Of a stretch of DNA of 64,000 nucleotides, positions 18,945-28,318 are shown piece by piece. The stretch covers positions 496,001 to 560,000 of the forward strand of contig JAOALC010000002.1 in NCBI GenBank assembly GCA_025153775.1, in the 5' to 3' direction. Origin of the DNA: SAR92 clade bacterium H231. Its GTDB lineage: Bacteria > Pseudomonadota > Gammaproteobacteria > Pseudomonadales > Porticoccaceae. The notes under the pieces were generated by a model. That model did not search any database and was not told where the DNA came from. It worked only from the letters and a program-made list of their open reading frames with translations. Numbering within the stretch: position 1 is the first letter of the stretch; every line of letters starts with the position of its first letter. A program made the position numbers and the translations under genes.

Positions 18945-19550
18945 CTATTTGGCCATCTGGAAGGTGAATTTATAGAGCACACCCTGAACTTCCTGGGCCT
19001 GTCCATCAATCACTCTCGGGTTATATTTGAGCTTGTTCGCCGCTTTGATTGCCGCGCGACCAAAACCCCATCCCTCTGGCCATTCTTCGACCATAATTGG
19101 GTCACGAACACCACCGGTGGTGGTAATAATGACCTCTACCACCGCGTAACCCTCTTTGCCGCGAGTTTGAGCGCGACGGGGATACTGGGGCTGAGGAACA
19201 TAAACCGGAATATAGTCCGAATCTCGCGCAAAGCCTGAATTACCTATGCTGAGATTTCCGCCAGCCGAAGGTGCCGCCATGCTCACTGCATTGTCTGGCA
19301 CTTCAAACTCTAGGTTTTCTTCCGGAATTTCTGGTGGAGGCGTCTCTGGGTCTTCTGGTTTTTCAACCTCAGTATTCTTCGCGTTTTCGGTTAATTGTCT
19401 ATCGACATGAAGAAAGTCTGGAATTTTAAAGGCTTCTTTTTCGTCTAGGTCTTTGTTGCCTGAGTCGATCAGCTTATACATCAAGATAATCAACGCAAAG
19501 GTCACCAAGACTCCTAGCGCGGCAGAAACACTAATTCTAATTGCAGCCAT
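18945..19550 (-). CDS. tonB: TonB-family energy transducer (TonB2 type)
   Basis: A 201-residue TonB that carries proton-motive energy to outer-membrane TonB-dependent receptors. One N-terminal membrane anchor (about residues 8-28, AALGVLVTFALIILMYKLI) is followed by a short acidic Pro-rich segment (EKPEDPETPPPEIPEE). The C-terminal domain has PQPQYPRRAQTRGKEGYAVVEV and YNPRVIDGQAQEVQGV. The Pro-rich spacer is short, as in TonB2-type proteins that rely on TtpC. It lies between exbD and the TPR gene. Confidence 0.92.
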   Translation of the reverse strand: MAAIRISVSAALGVLVTFALIILMYKLIDSGNKDLDEKEAFKIPDFLHVDRQLTENAKNTEVEKPEDPETPPPEIPEENLEFEVPDNAVSMAAPSAGGNLSIGNSGFARDSDYIPVYVPQPQYPRRAQTRGKEGYAVVEVIITTTGGVRDPIMVEEWPEGWGFGRAAIKAANKLKYNPRVIDGQAQEVQGVLYKFTFQMAK

Positions 19551-19559
19551 ACTATTAAC

Positions 19560-19964
19560 TCAGTCGTTTTCTACGGAAATAGCTACCGGAGCTATGCCAA
19601 TATCGCGTGCGATATCAGCTACTTTGGCAACTGTTTCAATATCAGATTCATTGTCGGCCTGGATAACCATGCCACCCTTTGGATTCTCATTAAACAACCT
19701 AGTTAGATTGAGTTTTAGCGCAGTAGTTTCAACACGCTTTTTATCAATCCAGTATTCATTGTTGTCGCTAATAGCCACCAGAATTCCTACCTTCTTGTAG
19801 GAGCTCGCCGTGTTTGCATCAATTTTATTGACATCAACACCGGGCAGCTTAATAAACGATGCTGTCACGATAAAGAAGATCAGCATAATGAAAACCACGT
19901 CAAGCATTGGGGTCAGATCAATTGTCTCACCCTGCGGTTTTGCTTTGTTTGTTCTGTTGCGCAT
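19560..19964 (-). CDS. exbD: Biopolymer transporter ExbD
   Basis: A 134-residue single-pass ExbD/TolR protein of the ExbB-ExbD proton channel. The membrane helix carries the essential proton-binding aspartate, D22, in IDLTPMLDVVFIMLIFFIVT. The periplasmic domain includes GGMVIQADNESD. It lies 46 bp after exbB and 9 bp before tonB. Confidence 0.94.
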   Translation of the reverse strand: MRNRTNKAKPQGETIDLTPMLDVVFIMLIFFIVTASFIKLPGVDVNKIDANTASSYKKVGILVAISDNNEYWIDKKRVETTALKLNLTRLFNENPKGGMVIQADNESDIETVAKVADIARDIGIAPVAISVEND

Positions 19965-20010
19965 AGTTCTCTCTCACAGGACGCCCACCTAGCAACTAGG
20001 CGGGCTCCAA

Positions 20011-20535
20011 TTAGTGATCCATGGTCAAATGGTCTTCCAGGAGATGCTTCTCCCGCTCGGCAGAGCGCTCGACATAAGTCAGGCCAAATACGCCTGAGAG
20101 CGCAGCGACCATGCCAGACATTGTCGGAACAGTTGCCTGAGAAACACCGCCAGCCATCGCCTTAGCATCGCCACCACCAGTAAAGGCCATAACGTCAAAG
20201 ACCACGATCATGCCAGTTACTGTACCCAGCAACCCGAAGAGGGGCGCCAGAGCAACCAGTGTTTTGATCATCATTAGGTTCTCGTCGATCTTGATGCTGA
20301 CTTCGGAAATCAGTTTCTCCCGAATCTGGTGAGCGCGCTTTGATGTGCGCTCACCGCGGCCTTCCCAAGTATCAATTGCTCCTTGGACATCAGTGCCTAC
20401 ACTGGATCGGAGATACCACATGCGTTCGAAGATGAGCGTCCACATAACGAATAGCAGGACGACAATAGCCCAAAGGACCATGCCGCCTGAATCCATAAAC
20501 TTCCCAACTTCCGCCATCGTATCAGCGAAAAACAT
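20011..20535 (-). CDS. exbB: ExbB-type proton channel subunit
   Basis: A 174-residue MotA/TolQ/ExbB protein, short like ExbB2 of TtpC systems. Helix 1 is WAIVVLLFVMWTLIFERMWYL. The conserved pore block is ALAPLFGLLGTVTGMI VVFD (about residues 103-122), followed by GGVSQATVPTMSGMVAALSGVFG. It starts one base after the ttpC stop. With ExbD it converts the proton gradient into TonB motion. Confidence 0.94.
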   Translation of the reverse strand: MFFADTMAEVGKFMDSGGMVLWAIVVLLFVMWTLIFERMWYLRSSVGTDVQGAIDTWEGRGERTSKRAHQIREKLISEVSIKIDENLMMIKTLVALAPLFGLLGTVTGMIVVFDVMAFTGGGDAKAMAGGVSQATVPTMSGMVAALSGVFGLTYVERSAEREKHLLEDHLTMDH

Positions 20536-20536
20536 C

Positions 20537-21901
20537 TTATTTGCCCTCTACGGAACCAGCAACAATACCTGCGCTTTGCTCTTCCAGTACATGCAAGATG
20601 CGCTGCGCTTTGCCGTTCACCAATGTGTGCATCAGAACGGTAGGAATAGCTACTACCAGACCCAGTACAGTAGTGATCAGAGCCTGCGAGATACCGCCAG
20701 CCATTGCCTTGGGATCGCCCGCACCAAACAGGGTGATCATCTGGAAGGTAATAATCATACCGGTTACCGTACCCAGTAGACCCAGCAGAGGCGCTACCAT
20801 GGCGATAATCTTCAGCAGATCCAGACCTGATTCAATCTGTGGACGCTCTTTAAGCACAGCTTCGTGCAACTTGAGCTCCAGAGATTCGGGGTCGAGGCCA
20901 GCATTATTGCTCGCGACTGTCAGTACACGGCCCAGGGGATTATCTTCGCTAGCCGAGCCAGTCTTGAGCTGTGAAGATACCTTGCTGGACATGCCGCTCA
21001 GCACAATAAAGCGCCAGATAGCCAGCATAATGGCCACAGCAAATACTGCAGTAATAACATAACCAACGATGCCACCATAGTGCCAGCGCTCAACCAGAGT
21101 TGGAGTGTTGATCAGTGCGCGCAGCAGTCCGCCACCCAGAGGGCCTGTAGGATCTAGGCCAACTTTGGTGAAGCCAGAAGTAGCTTCTTGCAGATCTTCG
21201 GCGCTGCCCTGGTGGGCTGAAGGCTGACGAGCCAGCTCAGAAACCAAGCCGCTCTCTGGGCTATATTCCAGATACATGCCGTCGGCCACCAGGTTATAGG
21301 TACCAATGCGCACAACTTCCATCTCAGCCTGATCGCCATTGGCCAACAATACTGAACGGTTAAACTTCACAACCCGTGCACTTTCAACCATTTCACGCTG
21401 CTGCTCATACCAAAGTTTCTCGATATCTTCGATTGAAGGCAGGCGAGTATCGCTGCTCATCTTTTCGATTAGTTCATCGAGGAACTCAGTACGACCAGAA
21501 ATCTGGGCACTAACAATCGACTGATTGAGGTTGGCGCGAATATCGCCAGCAGCACCAGTCAGGTGACCAAACAGCTCTTTAAGAGAACCCAGACGCTTGT
21601 CACGTTGCTCACGCAGCCCGGCAAGAACAACATCGTTATCACGGATGTTCTGCTCAAGGCGGTCGGAGCGACGCTCTTCGGCGGTTTTAGTATTTTGAGC
21701 CTGCTTTAGAAGCTGAGCCTGCTTGCGCTGGTCGCTTTTAAAGGCAGCTTCGCGCTTGCGGTACTCTGATGACTCAGAGATCTTGGCGCTCTCGATCATT
21801 TGCAGAAGCTCATCTAGAGTCTTTGCATCCTGTGCCAGCGCTGGTGTGCTGAAAGCAGCAGCGGCTACAAAAGCGGCACAAACTTTCACAAATTTATTCA
21901 T
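20537..21901 (-). CDS. ttpC: TtpC: long MotA/TolQ/ExbB protein with periplasmic coiled coil
   Basis: A 454-residue protein with a signal peptide (MNKFVKVCAAFVAAAAFSTPALA). A long charged coiled coil spans about residues 25-170 (KREAAFKSDQRKQAQLLKQA). A C-terminal ExbB-like domain has three membrane helices and the signature APLLGLLGTVTGMIITFQMI. TtpC is the fourth component of TonB2 systems in Vibrio, where it is needed for TonB2-dependent siderophore uptake. Its ATG overlaps the stop of the DUF3450 gene (21898-21901). Confidence 0.92.
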   Translation of the reverse strand: MNKFVKVCAAFVAAAAFSTPALAQDAKTLDELLQMIESAKISESSEYRKREAAFKSDQRKQAQLLKQAQNTKTAEERRSDRLEQNIRDNDVVLAGLREQRDKRLGSLKELFGHLTGAAGDIRANLNQSIVSAQISGRTEFLDELIEKMSSDTRLPSIEDIEKLWYEQQREMVESARVVKFNRSVLLANGDQAEMEVVRIGTYNLVADGMYLEYSPESGLVSELARQPSAHQGSAEDLQEATSGFTKVGLDPTGPLGGGLLRALINTPTLVERWHYGGIVGYVITAVFAVAIMLAIWRFIVLSGMSSKVSSQLKTGSASEDNPLGRVLTVASNNAGLDPESLELKLHEAVLKERPQIESGLDLLKIIAMVAPLLGLLGTVTGMIITFQMITLFGAGDPKAMAGGISQALITTVLGLVVAIPTVLMHTLVNGKAQRILHVLEEQSAGIVAGSVEGK

Positions 21902-22680
21902 TGTGCTGTCTCCGGTGCAGTAATTGGCATTTCCATAACATCCTGGGGTGATAGCTTCTTAGCTATGCGTAGGCCCTGATCGACTGGTCTGCGGTACTCA
22001 GAACCCAAAGTCTCCCAAGAACCAGTTTCTTTGTTCCAGGCTCCGGTTTGAGACTTGTCTTTGGTCTGATACATCAGAGCAACACGGCCGATACGCAGAA
22101 CTTCTACCTCTACCTCAGAACCGTCGCCATTGATATCGATCAGATCGCGATAGGCTTCCAGAGACTGGCTGTATTCAGCTTCAATATCGTAGACTTCAAG
22201 AATCTGGCGGAATTTTTCTGCAGCTGAGAACTTGGCGCTATCCATGTTCACATATAGATCGGCAATGGCCGCTTCGCGCATATCTTTCTTAAAGGGGACA
22301 TCCAGGGCAATAAAGTCTTCGATACCTTTGAGCATGCTCAGCATCAATGGAGAGATACCACGCTCAATAATAGTAGCGTTCTCAATCGACTCTTTAAGCT
22401 CAGCCATCATTTGCTTTTGGCTAGCGATCTGGCGCTCCAACTGAGAGTTATAAACTCGCAGCGACTCGATCTGCTTATTGACCTGTTTGAATTCTTGCAA
22501 AAGACCATCAGTTTGATCAGCGATGCGATCAACCTTGGTTTGCGAATTTTTGGCGATCTGGACCTTGGCGGCTCCAGCTTTTAGCACGTCATTTACCTCT
22601 GAAGCCTGAGCTGCACCAACAGTCAGACCACTGGCAAGAACGGCGGCAAAGGCCAGTACTTTTAGTGGTTGCTTATTCAT
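21898..22680 (-). CDS. DUF3450-family periplasmic protein, first gene of the TonB/TtpC operon
   Basis: A 260-residue protein with a signal peptide ending near AAQASE. A long coiled coil follows (about residues 50-105, including FKQVNKQIESLRVYNSQLERQ), then ISPLMLSMLKGIEDFIALDVPF and VLRIGRVALMYQTKD, typical of DUF3450. GAGGGAACT precedes the ATG. In many marine gammaproteobacteria this family heads the ttpC-exbB-exbD-tonB-TPR operon. Its biochemical role is unknown; coiled-coil pairing with TtpC is plausible. Confidence 0.88.
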   Translation of the reverse strand: MNKQPLKVLAFAAVLASGLTVGAAQASEVNDVLKAGAAKVQIAKNSQTKVDRIADQTDGLLQEFKQVNKQIESLRVYNSQLERQIASQKQMMAELKESIENATIIERGISPLMLSMLKGIEDFIALDVPFKKDMREAAIADLYVNMDSAKFSAAEKFRQILEVYDIEAEYSQSLEAYRDLIDINGDGSEVEVEVLRIGRVALMYQTKDKSQTGAWNKETGSWETLGSEYRRPVDQGLRIAKKLSPQDVMEMPITAPETAQ

Positions 22681-22891
22681 AGTTCCCTCAATTTGGGTCT
22701 ACCGGTTTAATTATCTTTCACTGCCTAAAATCGAAAAACAAGACCATCAACGTCAGACATACTTTGTTTCGGGGCATCTTTGTAACAGTCTCTAGTTCAA
22801 GAAGCAATTTGGCCGCGGCGAAATAAGCAGATAAAAGAGAGAACTTAGATGACTGTTACCTAACGTAACATTTGAGTCCTGGTTTTAAAAT

Positions 22892-23398
22892 TTATGCCAA
22901 CTCAATTCGATCTAGCTGGAGAAACCTGTAGGGATGACTATCAGTTAGTTCTGGTAGCTGCTCTCTGACTTGCTTCCACTGGCTAAAATCCACCTCGGGA
23001 AAGAAAGCATCGCCCTGGACATCGGCATCCACCTGGGTGAGATAGAGCCTGTCTGCCGCTGGCAATGTCACGCGATATATCTGCTCGCCACCAATCACCA
23101 TAATCTCGTCGGCGCCAGCCGTCTCGCAGGCGCTGTGGCCCAGCTGCAATGCAGCCTCCAGAGACTGCGCCACCTCTACTCCCGGGGCCTGCCAGGCTGG
23201 GTCCCTGGTCACCACAATATTAGTTCTGCCCGGCAATGGCCGGCCGATACTGTCATAGGTTTTGCGCCCCATAATCAGAGGCTTGCCCATGGTCACTGAT
23301 TTGAAGTACTTGAGATCTTCGGGCAGATGCCAAGGCAGCTGGTTATCGACGCCGATTACGCCGTTGCGGCTGACTGCAACTATTAATGAAAGCTTCAT
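22892..23398 (-). CDS. folA: Dihydrofolate reductase
   Basis: A 168-residue NADPH-dependent enzyme that regenerates tetrahydrofolate. Signatures are LIVAVSRNGVIGVDNQLPWHLPEDLKYFK with the catalytic acidic residue in LPEDLK, GRKTYDSIGRPLPGR, and VIGGEQIY near the C-terminus. It lies 12 bp after thyA on the same strand, so dTMP synthesis and folate recycling are coexpressed. A 211-bp gap without a gene separates it from the TonB operon; I see only a short TGTTAC-N5-GTAACA dyad there. Confidence 0.97.
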   Translation of the reverse strand: MKLSLIVAVSRNGVIGVDNQLPWHLPEDLKYFKSVTMGKPLIMGRKTYDSIGRPLPGRTNIVVTRDPAWQAPGVEVAQSLEAALQLGHSACETAGADEIMVIGGEQIYRVTLPAADRLYLTQVDADVQGDAFFPEVDFSQWKQVREQLPELTDSHPYRFLQLDRIELA

Positions 23399-23410
23399 AA
23401 TAAGTCCTTA

Positions 23411-24316
23411 TCAAACTGCCACTGGCGCAGAGATAGGGCCATGGGATTCATAGTTTAGTAGCTCGAAATCGTCGAATACAAAATCAAACAGATTATCTAC
23501 ATTGGGGTTCAGTGCCAGCTTGGGCAGAGCAAAGGTTGATCGAGACAGCTGCTCCTCTACCTGGTCCATGTGATTGGTATAGAGATGGGCATCGCCAAAG
23601 GTGTGCACAAAATCACCTGGTTCAAGGCCGGTGACCTGCGCGATCATCATGGTCAAAATAGCGTAGGAGGCTATATTGAAAGGCACCCCCAAAAACACAT
23701 CGGCACTGCGCTGGTATAACTGACAAGATAGCCGGCCATTGATCACATAGAACTGAAACAGACTGTGGCAGGGAGGCAACCCAGACTTGACCATCACTGG
23801 TATATCCTTTGGGTTCCAAGCTGAGACAATTAATCGCCGGGAGTCTGGGTTAGTTTTTATATCATCGACCAGCTGAGCAAGCTGATCCACACCTTCAAAG
23901 TTGCGCCACTGATGACCATAGACAGGCCCCAGATCACCATATTGCGCCGCAAAATCTGCATCGGTTTTGATGCGCTCGATAAATTCCTTCATTTTTGCCT
24001 TCCACTCGGGCGAGTACATCACATAGTCCTGGTCCTGCCCGGTTTCTCGCAGCCAGCTCTGATAGGGCCAGTCATTCCAGATACCAACGCCGTTCTCTAC
24101 CAGGTAGCGAATATTGGTGTCGCCGCGGATAAACCAGAGCAACTCGTGGAGAATTGACTTGAGATGCACCTTCTTGCTGGTGACCAGCGGAAACCCCTCA
24201 GCCAGGTCGAAGCGCATCTGATAGCCAAACACACTCAGGGTGCCAGTGCCGGTGCGATCTTCCTTTTTAACACCGGTGTCGCGAATATGACGCATTAGGT
24301 CCAGGTACTGTTTCAT
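23411..24316 (-). CDS. thyA: Thymidylate synthase (long form)
   Basis: A 301-residue ThyA that methylates dUMP to dTMP with methylenetetrahydrofolate. The catalytic cysteine is in [13 protein letters not shown]. Also visible are [12 protein letters not shown] at the N-terminus, [18 protein letters not shown] and the C-terminal APVAV. It is about 37 residues longer than the E. coli enzyme, because of an insert after [10 protein letters not shown] (roughly residues 84-122), before [12 protein letters not shown]. The same small-domain insert occurs in the Lactobacillus-type enzyme. It is cotranscribed with lgt and folA. Confidence 0.97.
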   Translation of the reverse strand: MKQYLDLMRHIRDTGVKKEDRTGTGTLSVFGYQMRFDLAEGFPLVTSKKVHLKSILHELLWFIRGDTNIRYLVENGVGIWNDWPYQSWLRETGQDQDYVMYSPEWKAKMKEFIERIKTDADFAAQYGDLGPVYGHQWRNFEGVDQLAQLVDDIKTNPDSRRLIVSAWNPKDIPVMVKSGLPPCHSLFQFYVINGRLSCQLYQRSADVFLGVPFNIASYAILTMMIAQVTGLEPGDFVHTFGDAHLYTNHMDQVEEQLSRSTFALPKLALNPNVDNLFDFVFDDFELLNYESHGPISAPVAV

Positions 24317-24331
24317 TGCCGGAGTCCAGTC

Positions 24332-25150
24332 TTAGTTAGTTGCAGATTTTGCCATTAGGCGTTGCATCGTTTTGCGCATAAACCACAGCCCCAATAAAAC
24401 CATAGGAATGCACAGGGCCTGACCGCGGGTCATCCAGTTGAGTGACTCTATCATTGCGGTTTGACCGGCAAACTGGGCATCCGGCTCGCGAACAAACTCA
24501 ACCATAAAGCGGAAACAGCCATAGAGTACTAGGAATAGGCCTGTGATCTCACCGGCCAGCCGCGGCTTGCGTGCAAACCAACTAATAATCAGGAACAGTA
24601 CTAGCCCCTCGAGCAGAGCCTCATAGAGCTGCGACGGGTGCCGGGGCAGCTGAGTGGGGTCTGAGGGAAACAACATGCCCCAGGGCACATCTGTGGGGCG
24701 CCCGTAGAGCTCCTGACCAATAAAATTGCCCATACGACCAAAGAACAATCCTGTGGGCACCAGCGGCACTGCAAAGTCTGTCAGAGTAAGAAAAGATACC
24801 CTGTGTTTACGGGCATAGATAAAAATAGCTATGGCCACACCAATCAGCCCGCCATGAAAGGACATACCGCCCTCCCAAATTCGCAACAACATGGCGGGAT
24901 CGGCCAGCCATTTGTCGGTATTGTAGAAAAACATATAACCCAGACGCCCGCCAGCTATCACTCCCCAGGCACCGTAGACAATCAGGTCTTCGACTTGGTT
25001 TTCACCCAGGGGTGACCAGGGTCGTCTGGCATTGCGTCTGGCCAGATACCAGGCAGTAGCAAAGGCTAGCAAATAGCTTATGCCATACCAGTGAATCTGC
25101 AGCGGTCCCAGTGAAATCGCAATTGGGTCTATGGCTGGATGATTGAGCAT
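24332..25150 (-). CDS. lgt: Prolipoprotein diacylglyceryl transferase
   Basis: A 272-residue polytopic inner-membrane enzyme that adds diacylglycerol to the lipobox cysteine of prolipoproteins. Conserved blocks are MSFHGGLIGV, the Lgt signature GRMGNFIGQELYGRPTDVPWG and HPSQLYEALLEGL. About seven hydrophobic segments are present. It is the first gene of lgt-thyA-folA, a common gammaproteobacterial order. Confidence 0.97.
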   Translation of the reverse strand: MLNHPAIDPIAISLGPLQIHWYGISYLLAFATAWYLARRNARRPWSPLGENQVEDLIVYGAWGVIAGGRLGYMFFYNTDKWLADPAMLLRIWEGGMSFHGGLIGVAIAIFIYARKHRVSFLTLTDFAVPLVPTGLFFGRMGNFIGQELYGRPTDVPWGMLFPSDPTQLPRHPSQLYEALLEGLVLFLIISWFARKPRLAGEITGLFLVLYGCFRFMVEFVREPDAQFAGQTAMIESLNWMTRGQALCIPMVLLGLWFMRKTMQRLMAKSATN

Positions 25151-25254
25151 GGCTTTGAATACCCCTAAAAATTCAAGCGCAGATCATAGCGGTTTCTGAG
25201 CTAGTGCGCCAAGCGGGATGTCGCTGGGAGAGATAAATAGTTACACTCCCGGGC

Positions 25255-26040
25255 ATGTGTCTACTCGCCTTTGCCTATAAAACCCAAACTGACAGCCCGC
25301 TGATTGTCACCTCTAACCGCGATGAGTTTTACCCGCGCCCTACACTACCTATGCACTGGTGGTCAGATGCTCCTATTCTGGCAGGCAAAGATCTAAACGC
25401 TGGCGGCACCTGGCTGGGGTTATCCCGCAATGGCCGCTTTGCAGCTGTAACCAACTATCGCTACCTGGACGAAAACGGGGAGATGGAGTCACAGCCCCTC
25501 TCTCGAGGTCAACTGGTCACCGACTTTTTACTCTCAGAATTAGCAGCCTCAGATTGGGCCAGCGCCATAGAGCCAACCGCATCTGAGTACGGTGGTTTTA
25601 ATCTTCTGCTCTACGACGGCAGCAATCTGGTATATCTAAATAATTATGAGAATCTGGCGCCACAAAAACTCCAGCCGGGAGTCTATGCCCTGAGCAATAA
25701 CACTTTGGATAGCCCCTGGCCCAAGGTTGACCATGCCAGAGAACAGCTCGAACAGCTGATTGACGGCGCTGAAGTAGGAGAACAGCACCTGGATAGCCTT
25801 ATGGCGACCCTGTCACTGCAAAAAACCTATGCTCGGGAATTGCTTCCCAACACAGGCGTCCCCCAGGAGTGGGAAACATTACTCTCTTCGCCATTTATAG
25901 TTGCAGATGGCTATGGCACCAGAGCCTCCACCGCCTTAGTTATCTCTGAATCTGCCAATATTACAGTGGCGGAGCAAACCTATGAAGCGGGCGAAACCCT
26001 GAACTCTCAGACTTTTAGCTTTAGGGCTTCCGAGCGATGA
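25255..26040 (+). CDS. NRDE/TANGO2-family protein
   Basis: A 261-residue protein of the transport and Golgi organization 2 (NRDE) family. The N-terminal MCLLAFAYK puts cysteine at position 2, and SNRDEFYPRPTLPMHWW carries the family-naming NRDE motif. The fold is thought to resemble N-terminal-nucleophile hydrolases; function in bacteria is unsettled, with links to heme and lipid handling proposed for eukaryotic members. Its last 34 bases overlap the convergent ptsP end (26007-26040). Confidence 0.85.
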   Translation: MCLLAFAYKTQTDSPLIVTSNRDEFYPRPTLPMHWWSDAPILAGKDLNAGGTWLGLSRNGRFAAVTNYRYLDENGEMESQPLSRGQLVTDFLLSELAASDWASAIEPTASEYGGFNLLLYDGSNLVYLNNYENLAPQKLQPGVYALSNNTLDSPWPKVDHAREQLEQLIDGAEVGEQHLDSLMATLSLQKTYARELLPNTGVPQEWETLLSSPFIVADGYGTRASTALVISESANITVAEQTYEAGETLNSQTFSFRASER

Positions 26041-28316
26041 CTGGCTCTGGAGGGACGAATCAATTTGGCCACTTCTGGCTGATTCAATGAGTCAGACATA
26101 AACTGCGCCACAGAGCCCGCATCGGATAAGCGCAGGGCACGTTTAACCATCTCTCGCGCCTCTTTGCGGCTGACATTGAGCAACATGGACTTCACCCGCA
26201 GCAAGGTACTGGCACTCATAGAGAAATTCTCATAGCCAAGACCGAGCAGAACCACTGCACTCAGCGGGTCACCGGCCATCTCACCACAGACACTGAGCTG
26301 GCAGTTGACCGAGGAAGCCTGCTCATAAATAGCCTTGAGTGCTCGCAGAACTGATGGATGCAATGTGTGATAGAGATCGGCGACCCGCGGGTTATTGCGA
26401 TCCACAGCCAAAAGATACTGGGTAAGGTCATTGGTGCCCACAGACAAAAAGTCGACTCGACGACCAATTTCCTTGACCTGATAAACCGCAGCGGGCACCT
26501 CAATCATGGCTCCCACTGGCGGCCGCTCTATGGTGTAGCCCTCTTCCTGAGTCAGCTCATCAAAGGCGCGATCAATCAGCTCCAGCGCGCGGTCCAGCTC
26601 TGGGATATTGCTAATCATGGGCAGCATAATGCGCAGATTATTGACCCCCTGACTGGCACGCAGCAGAGCGCGAATCTGCACTAGAAAAATCTCCGGATGG
26701 TCTAGAGAGATACGAATACCGCGCCAGCCTAAAAACGGGTTTTCCTCTTCAATCGGGAAATAGGGCAGGTCCTTGTCACCACCAATATCCAGAGTTCTCA
26801 TGGTCACAGGCCGCGGCGAGAATGCCACCAGCTGCTCGCGATAAATGGCGACCTGCTCATCCTCAGTGGGAAAACTCGAGCGCATTAAAAAGGGCATCTC
26901 GGTGCGGAATAGGCCTACAGCCTCGGCACCACTTTTGAGCGACATCATAGTGTCCTGGCGCAGGCCTGTATTTACCCAGAGTGAAAAGCGGAAGCCATCA
27001 GGTGTAATACAGGGAATATCCCGCAGTTTTTCCAGGTCTTTGGTGAGTATTTTTTCTTCCCGCTGACGCTGCAAATAGTAGCGCCGCAACGTCCGCGTGG
27101 CACTGCTGATTACATCACCGGTAAAACCGTCGACAATTAATTCCTGACCTTCCAGCTCGGCCCAGGGCAGATCTACAGCACCCATCACAGTGGGTATGCC
27201 CAGGGCACGACCCACAATGGCCATATGGGAATTGCTGGAACCTTTGAGCGAGATAATGCCCACCAGGCGATTGACCGGAATATCCGCCAGAGCTGTTGCC
27301 GATAAATCTTCGCCCACCAGCACCACTCGGCGCGGCATAGGCAGTTCTTTTTTATGACTGGTTTGCAGATAGCCCAGCACCCGCTTGCCCAGATCGTTGA
27401 CATCTGCCGCGCGCTCACGCAGATAGGGGTCGTCCATCTGCCGGAAGGTACGCACATGTTTTAGAATCACCGAACTCCAGGCACTCTGGGCAGTCTGGCC
27501 GGCGGTAATAGAGGCGATCACCTCGCCACCCAGCGAGCTGTCGTCTAGCATGCGAATATAGACATCAAACAGGGCCAGCTCTTCGGAGCTCAGCTTGTTG
27601 ACCAGACCATCCCCCAGATTGCGCATATCTTTTTTGGCCGCAGTCAGGGCGCGGCGAAAGATTTCCACTTCAGCTGCTGGGTTATTGGTGAATCGCTCAG
27701 GCACAGCAGCCAGATCTGTATTGGTGGCCACCAACACCACCCGGCCAATACCTATACCTGGGGCGCTGGGAATACCTCTAAACATAGCTTCGCGGCTTTT
27801 GCCACGCCCAGCTGAAGCCAGCTTACGCAGCGCACCTGTGGCCTCAGCATGAGCTATGGCGCCAGATAATTGGGCACAGACCGTGACTACAAAAGCCTCT
27901 TCTTCCGAGGCAAAGCGACGCTGAGTTTGCTGCTGCAATACCAAAACGCCCAGCACCTTGCGGTGATGAATAATGGGGACGCCGAGAAAAGAATGGAACG
28001 GCGCTTCACCTGTCTCTTCAAAGTAGGCGAAATTGGGGTGCTGATCGGCATTCTCAAGATTGAGGGGCTCCTCCTTGGCCGCCACCAAACCCACCAAGCC
28101 CTCGCGCATTGACAGGCGAACCTTGCCAATAGATTCTTTCCGCAACCCCTCAGTGGCCATAAGCACATAGCGCTCGTCCGAGTCATCAAACAGATAGACC
28201 GAGCACACACCAGCCTGCATCGCATCGCGCACTTCCTTGACGATAATGCTCAGTACCTGGGGCAAATTGCGGGCGCTATTAACCTCTTGAACTATGGTTC
28301 TCAGGGAGTGGAGCAT
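26007..28316 (-). CDS. ptsP: PTS-Ntr enzyme I (PEP-protein phosphotransferase)
   Basis: A 769-residue regulatory enzyme I that passes phosphate from PEP to NPr and IIA-Ntr, linking nitrogen and potassium status to gene control. An N-terminal GAF domain (about 1-160, ending near VVTVCAQLSGAIAHA) precedes the enzyme I module. The phospho-histidine lies in GSSNSHMAIVGRALGIPTVMG, and the PEP-binding barrel has VGLFRTEMPFL, DIGGDKDLPYFP and DFLSVGTNDLTQYLLAVDR. Its start is 2 bp after rppH, the conserved rppH-ptsP pair. Confidence 0.96.
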   Translation of the reverse strand: MLHSLRTIVQEVNSARNLPQVLSIIVKEVRDAMQAGVCSVYLFDDSDERYVLMATEGLRKESIGKVRLSMREGLVGLVAAKEEPLNLENADQHPNFAYFEETGEAPFHSFLGVPIIHHRKVLGVLVLQQQTQRRFASEEEAFVVTVCAQLSGAIAHAEATGALRKLASAGRGKSREAMFRGIPSAPGIGIGRVVLVATNTDLAAVPERFTNNPAAEVEIFRRALTAAKKDMRNLGDGLVNKLSSEELALFDVYIRMLDDSSLGGEVIASITAGQTAQSAWSSVILKHVRTFRQMDDPYLRERAADVNDLGKRVLGYLQTSHKKELPMPRRVVLVGEDLSATALADIPVNRLVGIISLKGSSNSHMAIVGRALGIPTVMGAVDLPWAELEGQELIVDGFTGDVISSATRTLRRYYLQRQREEKILTKDLEKLRDIPCITPDGFRFSLWVNTGLRQDTMMSLKSGAEAVGLFRTEMPFLMRSSFPTEDEQVAIYREQLVAFSPRPVTMRTLDIGGDKDLPYFPIEEENPFLGWRGIRISLDHPEIFLVQIRALLRASQGVNNLRIMLPMISNIPELDRALELIDRAFDELTQEEGYTIERPPVGAMIEVPAAVYQVKEIGRRVDFLSVGTNDLTQYLLAVDRNNPRVADLYHTLHPSVLRALKAIYEQASSVNCQLSVCGEMAGDPLSAVVLLGLGYENFSMSASTLLRVKSMLLNVSRKEAREMVKRALRLSDAGSVAQFMSDSLNQPEVAKLIRPSRASHRSEALKLKV

Positions 28317-28318
28317 GG

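Noticed and set aside
22854-22870. TGTTAC-N5-GTAACA dyad between folA and the TonB operon
   Set aside because: Six-base arms are too short to call an operator. It lies just past the folA stop and far from the DUF3450 start, and I see no second copy in the gap.
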